From an uncultured Lachnoclostridium sp. (GTDB taxonomy: Bacteria; Bacillota; Clostridia; Lachnospirales; Lachnospiraceae): a DNA stretch of 64,000 nt. Positions 61,089-64,000 of the stretch are shown here, in pieces. Below the pieces are notes generated by a model. The model saw nothing but the letters and a program-made list of their open reading frames with translations, did not search any database and was not told the DNA's origin. The number at the start of each line of letters is the position of its first letter. Within the stretch, counting starts at the first letter, position 1. A program made the position numbers and the translations under genes. The stretch is from NCBI GenBank assembly GCA_946499505.1, contig CAMMSL010000008.1, positions 34,453 through 98,452 of the forward strand, given 5' to 3'.

Positions 61089-61736
61089 ATGCTTCGAACA
61101 GTATTATTTATCTGTATGGGTTATTTGTCCGGAAGTGTGTTATATGCCTTGGTTTTCGCAAAAATATTCCACAAAGGGGATATCCTTGAACAAAGCAGCG
61201 ATCACAATCCCGGAACGGCAAACGCCTTTATGTACGGCGGATTCTGGTGCGGCTTATTTACACTGCTGTTTGATGTGCTCAAAGGATTTTTCCCGGTGTA
61301 TCTGTTTATGCGATATGGAAATGCAGTTGAAGCCGGTCCTTTTACAACGGCTCTTGCAATAGCGGCTCCGGTGATCGGACACACTTTTCCGGTATTTTAT
61401 GGATTCCGGGGAGGCAAGGGGATCGCTGTTACATTCGGATGCCTTGCAGGACTTGTCCCTGCACTGGAGGCATTTTGGATACTGGTGTTCTTCTTTATTG
61501 GCTTTTCGACTGTATTGCAGATTTCACCCCATTTCTACCGGACGATCTTTTCTTATGCGTTTTCTCTCGTGATCATGTTCAGAAAAATAAGCAATCCGGC
61601 TGTAGTCTGGGGATTTTTCCTTATCACTGCCGTTGTATTAATACGTATGTTTACCAGTAAAGAGGAACGAAAATGTCTGGAGGTGAAATTGCTTGGATGC
61701 TCTCATACTCTCATGTGGGACAGGAGGAGGACATAA
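61089..61736 (+). CDS. PlsY-like glycerol-3-phosphate acyltransferase
   Basis: A 215-residue membrane enzyme; start at MLRTVLFICMGYLSGS behind GAGGAGGG (eight bases). It keeps the PlsY motifs SGSVLYALVFAK, NPGTANAF and GHTFPVFYGFRGGKGIAVTF. PlsY makes lysophosphatidic acid from acyl-phosphate in phospholipid synthesis. The end is extended past the usual PlsY length and overlaps the next gene by 44 bases. Since a housekeeping plsY is likely elsewhere, this may be specialised for glycolipid production with the adjacent glycosyltransferase. Confidence 0.87.
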   Translation: MLRTVLFICMGYLSGSVLYALVFAKIFHKGDILEQSSDHNPGTANAFMYGGFWCGLFTLLFDVLKGFFPVYLFMRYGNAVEAGPFTTALAIAAPVIGHTFPVFYGFRGGKGIAVTFGCLAGLVPALEAFWILVFFFIGFSTVLQISPHFYRTIFSYAFSLVIMFRKISNPAVVWGFFLITAVVLIRMFTSKEERKCLEVKLLGCSHTLMWDRRRT

Positions 61737-62850
61737 CGCTGCGGCATCTGCGATCATGGAAGAACTCACAAGACGCGGTCACCGGGCGGTGATGCTCAAT
61801 CCCTACATGCTGCACAGCAGACGTCTGGCTGAAAAGATTGACAGTCTTTATATAAAAGCCGCTCAAAAAGCGCCGACTGCATTTGGAGCAGTTTACAGCG
61901 CCGGAGAGTTATACAGAAGGCTGCCTTTTCGATCTCCGGTATATTTTGCCAATTACAGTATGGTTCCTCTCATGGAGGAGTACCTGACCCGGAAATATTT
62001 TGATATCATAATTACAACTCATTTATTTCCGGCGGAAATATTAACCTGTATGAGGAAAAAAGGAATCCATATTCCAAAGACTATTTTTATTGCCACGGAC
62101 TATACCTGCATCCCGTTTACAGAGGAAACGGAGTGTGACGCTTACATTATCCCGTCCGATAAACTGAAAGCAGTGTTCACAGCCCGCGGTCTGCCCGGCG
62201 AAAAGCTCTATCCGCTGGGCATACCTGTAAGCGGAAGCTTTTCTCAAAAAAAGGACAGACAGGCTGCCTGTAAGCGGCTGGGACTTGACCCGGATAAAAG
62301 ATATGTTCTGGCGGCCGGCGGCAGTATGGGCGGCGGGAAAGTGAAAAAAATCATTCAGACTCTTGCCGATGAAATTGCCGGACGCAAGGACACGAAGTTG
62401 ATTGTTATATGCGGTTCCAACAAACGGATGTATGATGAACTGGTCCGAAAGGCTCTGCCCGGTGTTAAGGTGATAGGTTTTACATCAGATATGGCCGAGT
62501 ATATGAAAGCGGCGGATCTGTTTGTCACAAAACCCGGCGGTCTGTCGTCTACAGAAGCTGCCGTATGCGGGATCCCAATGATACATGTCGCGCCCATTCC
62601 GGGATGTGAAACATACAACGCCAGATTCTTCAGCGGCTGTGGGATGAGCAGGTTCTGTCACACATCAAAACGTGAACTGGCGGAAGCGTTAAAAATACTG
62701 GACAGCAAAACAGAGTGTGACACAATGGTCAGGAACCAGCGGAAGCTGATCCGACCGGACTCGGCAGGGAGGATCAGTGACTTTGCGGAAGAGATGACTG
62801 CGTCTGCCGCATCTGTTACAATAAATGTCCTCAGAAGTGTATCGATATGA
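61693..62850 (+). CDS. MGDG-synthase/UgtP-like glycosyltransferase
   Basis: A 385-residue GT28-type enzyme, starting with TTG eight bases after GGAGGT. DALILSCGTGGGHNAAASAI is the monogalactosyl-diacylglycerol-synthase-type nucleotide/lipid-binding loop, and KPGGLSSTEAAVCGIPMIHV is the donor-binding end. Such enzymes add glucose or galactose to diacylglycerol to form membrane glycolipids or lipoteichoic acid anchors. It overlaps plsY by 44 bases and the following micro-ferredoxin by four. Confidence 0.87.
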   Translation: MDALILSCGTGGGHNAAASAIMEELTRRGHRAVMLNPYMLHSRRLAEKIDSLYIKAAQKAPTAFGAVYSAGELYRRLPFRSPVYFANYSMVPLMEEYLTRKYFDIIITTHLFPAEILTCMRKKGIHIPKTIFIATDYTCIPFTEETECDAYIIPSDKLKAVFTARGLPGEKLYPLGIPVSGSFSQKKDRQAACKRLGLDPDKRYVLAAGGSMGGGKVKKIIQTLADEIAGRKDTKLIVICGSNKRMYDELVRKALPGVKVIGFTSDMAEYMKAADLFVTKPGGLSSTEAAVCGIPMIHVAPIPGCETYNARFFSGCGMSRFCHTSKRELAEALKILDSKTECDTMVRNQRKLIRPDSAGRISDFAEEMTASAASVTINVLRSVSI

Positions 62851-62942
62851 CCGAAAAACCGTTTGTCATTCAACAGGAGCACTGCCTGCACTGCGGGAAC
62901 TGTTTCACTGCCTGTCCGTTTGGAGCTGTGGTCAGGAGCTGA
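62847..62942 (+). CDS. 31-residue ferredoxin-like protein
   Basis: A very small gene whose ATG overlaps the stop of the glycosyltransferase (ATGA). The product contains EHCLHCGNCFTACPFGAV, an intact C-x2-C-x2-C-x3-CP motif for one [4Fe-4S] cluster, and ends four residues later. It is half the size of a clostridial ferredoxin. It may be a true micro-ferredoxin, or the front fragment of a longer ferredoxin cut by a stop. A long hairpin follows. Confidence 0.6.
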   Translation: MTEKPFVIQQEHCLHCGNCFTACPFGAVVRS

Positions 62943-62977
62943 GCTGGCATCCTCTCCGATATACCGAAAATATGAAC

Positions 62978-63019
62978 AAAGATACAGCCCCGCCGGGTCA
63001 ATGGCGGGGCTGTATCTTT
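62978..63019. terminator. Perfect 17-bp hairpin after the micro-ferredoxin gene
   Basis: AAAGATACAGCCCCGCC (62978-62994) pairs perfectly with 63003-63019 around an eight-base loop. Only TTT at the end on the plus strand, so it may be a bidirectional terminator. Confidence 0.75.
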
Positions 63020-63116
63020 GCCGGTCTCGGTTCAGTTGTTTTCACCGATTCCCATAGTTTTCACTGCAATGGTCAGTCGAGATAATTGCCGACCGGAGTG
63101 GAATTGTACTGCTTGA

Positions 63117-63695
63117 TTATTTTTCCTGTCCGAGCAGCTCCCTTATCTGATCCGCAGGGAAATTGCATCTGGCTGATATCTCATCTATAGTTTTGCCCTC
63201 GCGAAAGAGTCTGAAAATCGTCTCTGCAAGCTTTAATCCGGAAGCCTGACCTTCCTCCCAGGCTTCTTCCCGTTCCTGTCTGATATGTTTCTCCTGATCG
63301 TATTCAAAAATACTCATCGCTTTCGCCTCCTTAAGCCTGCTGTTATTTGATCCGGAAATATTGAGCATCACTGCTTCCAGCTGCAGTTTCGGATCCTCTA
63401 CCTTCAACCTGTACATATCTGACAGCCTCAGGGGCGTCTCCTCCGGCATATCTTTTTCCCCATTGTAGAAGATAACAAACTCCGGCGGCGGAATCTGCAC
63501 AACTTTAGTTCCATACAGATTCTCGTTCCTTGTCATCCCTGCATAAAGCTGGGAAATAATTTCCAATTGTTCCGGATCTGTGTAGTGCTTTCCCGTCATC
63601 GCATTGTACAGTTCCAGCAGGTTTTTCTTGTCTTCGAATACCATAATAAACACAGTGGACTTAAAAGTCCTGTTCACAGTTGTTTCATTTGCCAT
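63117..63695 (-). CDS. Shortened Rpn/PD-(D/E)XK-family protein
   Basis: A 192-residue protein starting MANETTVNRTFKSTVFIMVF behind AAGGAGGC. NLLELYNAMTGKHYTDPEQL, TKVVQIPPPEFVIFYNGEKD and QLEAVMLN identify a large family of Rpn-like nuclease/transposase proteins common in gut Clostridia. As I recall full-length members (near 300 residues), the part between PEQLEI and the LYAGMTRNENLYGT segment, holding much of the nuclease fold, and a second part before MSIFEYDQEKHIRQE are missing here, both without breaking the frame. It is probably inactive or regulatory. Confidence 0.7.
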   Translation of the reverse strand: MANETTVNRTFKSTVFIMVFEDKKNLLELYNAMTGKHYTDPEQLEIISQLYAGMTRNENLYGTKVVQIPPPEFVIFYNGEKDMPEETPLRLSDMYRLKVEDPKLQLEAVMLNISGSNNSRLKEAKAMSIFEYDQEKHIRQEREEAWEEGQASGLKLAETIFRLFREGKTIDEISARCNFPADQIRELLGQEK

Positions 63696-63953
63696 ATAGC
63701 TGCCTCCTTTTTCTGTTGTAGTGCAAAGAGGCTTTTTCTCTTTCTTCTGTTCTGGAAACCTCTCTGCTATATCAATTGGGAATAAAAGCATTGAGATTTT
63801 CCTGAATGTAATTAGAAATGATGAAATGGCGAAATGCCTTTCAGAAACAAAAACATGCTGGAATGTATTAATGCTTTGGGTATATCATAGCACAGGATTG
63901 GCCGGGATGCCATATGAAACTTTTTTGAATATCAGATATGATGAAACGGGTCT

Positions 63954-63980
63954 TTGACACTTTCTCATTAATAGTATAAT
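63954..63980 (+). promoter_or_regulatory. Possible promoter for a gene beyond the window
   Basis: TTGACA (63954-63959) and TATAAT (63975-63980), with a short 15-base spacer; an alternative TAATGA gives 17 bases. Nothing else is visible between 63792 and the right edge. Confidence 0.4.
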
Positions 63981-64000
63981 GATTAATCCCCATGGTTGAG

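Overview
This 64 kb window is a stretch of chromosome from a low-to-mid-GC, endospore-lineage Firmicute, most likely a gut Lachnospiraceae. The clues are DapL-type lysine synthesis, a nondiscriminating AspRS with GatCAB under a T-box, an alpha/beta-type small acid-soluble spore protein, 2-hydroxyacyl-CoA dehydratase components, many MATE/EamA/MFS exporters, and strong AGGAGG ribosome sites with TTGACA-N17-TATAAT promoters. I see no rRNA, tRNA, CRISPR array, complete insertion sequence or prophage. Species cannot be fixed from the sequence alone.

Layout. 1-5.0 kb: a YesL-like membrane gene running in from the left edge, xpt, dapL, then an envelope-stress-like cassette (padR, DUF1700, DUF4097, pspC) behind a consensus promoter with an operator-like inverted repeat. 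5.0-10.6 kb: spore protein gene, a divergent WecG/TagA-like gene, a PucR/CdaR regulator, an uncharacterised multi-hairpin intergenic block, ftsEX and a CtpA-type protease. 10.6-15.8 kb: an aspS-gatCAB operon with its own promoter and a T-box leader whose specifier reads best as AAC (Asn), so the operon that makes Asn-tRNA by transamidation appears to sense uncharged tRNA-Asn. 15.8-23.8 kb: an Rpn-like gene, a fusion of an XRE DNA-binding domain to an AlaT-like aminotransferase with an operator array in its promoter, divergent clpB (half-CIRCE), dinB and an acyltransferase. 23.8-33.5 kb: a gene-free block with large palindromes, a ThrE-type exporter, a DnaK paralogue, a KaiC-like/PEP-synthase-like protein behind an attenuator-like hairpin, and a two-gene 2-hydroxyacyl-CoA dehydratase set in which the second subunit is fused to its ATPase activator. 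33.5-45.5 kb: a remnant of an alcohol dehydrogenase, marR-MFS, three MATE exporters, an iron alcohol dehydrogenase interrupted by an in-frame TGA, LysR and an orphan XRE antitoxin-like gene, and an SOS-box-controlled error-prone polymerase with its YolD partner. 45.5-55.7 kb: a K+/H+-type antiporter, TetR with a 36-bp palindrome next to a cytidylate-kinase-like gene, nitroreductase, EamA, a two-component system, and a MarR-GNAT fusion with an EamA exporter under paired operators. 55.9-59.1 kb: an ADP-ribosylation operon (zinc macrodomain hydrolase, Rrf2 regulator, class M sirtuin SirTM, DUF5131). 59.2-64 kb: azlCD, TetR, a PlsY/glycolipid-glycosyltransferase/micro-ferredoxin operon, and a shortened Rpn-like gene.

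The most interesting items are the SirTM operon, which has a redox-type regulator and a DUF5131 protein but none of the usual lipoyl-carrier genes beside it; the XRE-aminotransferase fusion with helically phased repeats; a pair of dispersed structured repeats supported by compensatory base changes; the dehydratase-activator fusion; and the alcohol dehydrogenase with TGA exactly at a cysteine position. All functional statements rest on motif recognition and gene context; no database search was possible.
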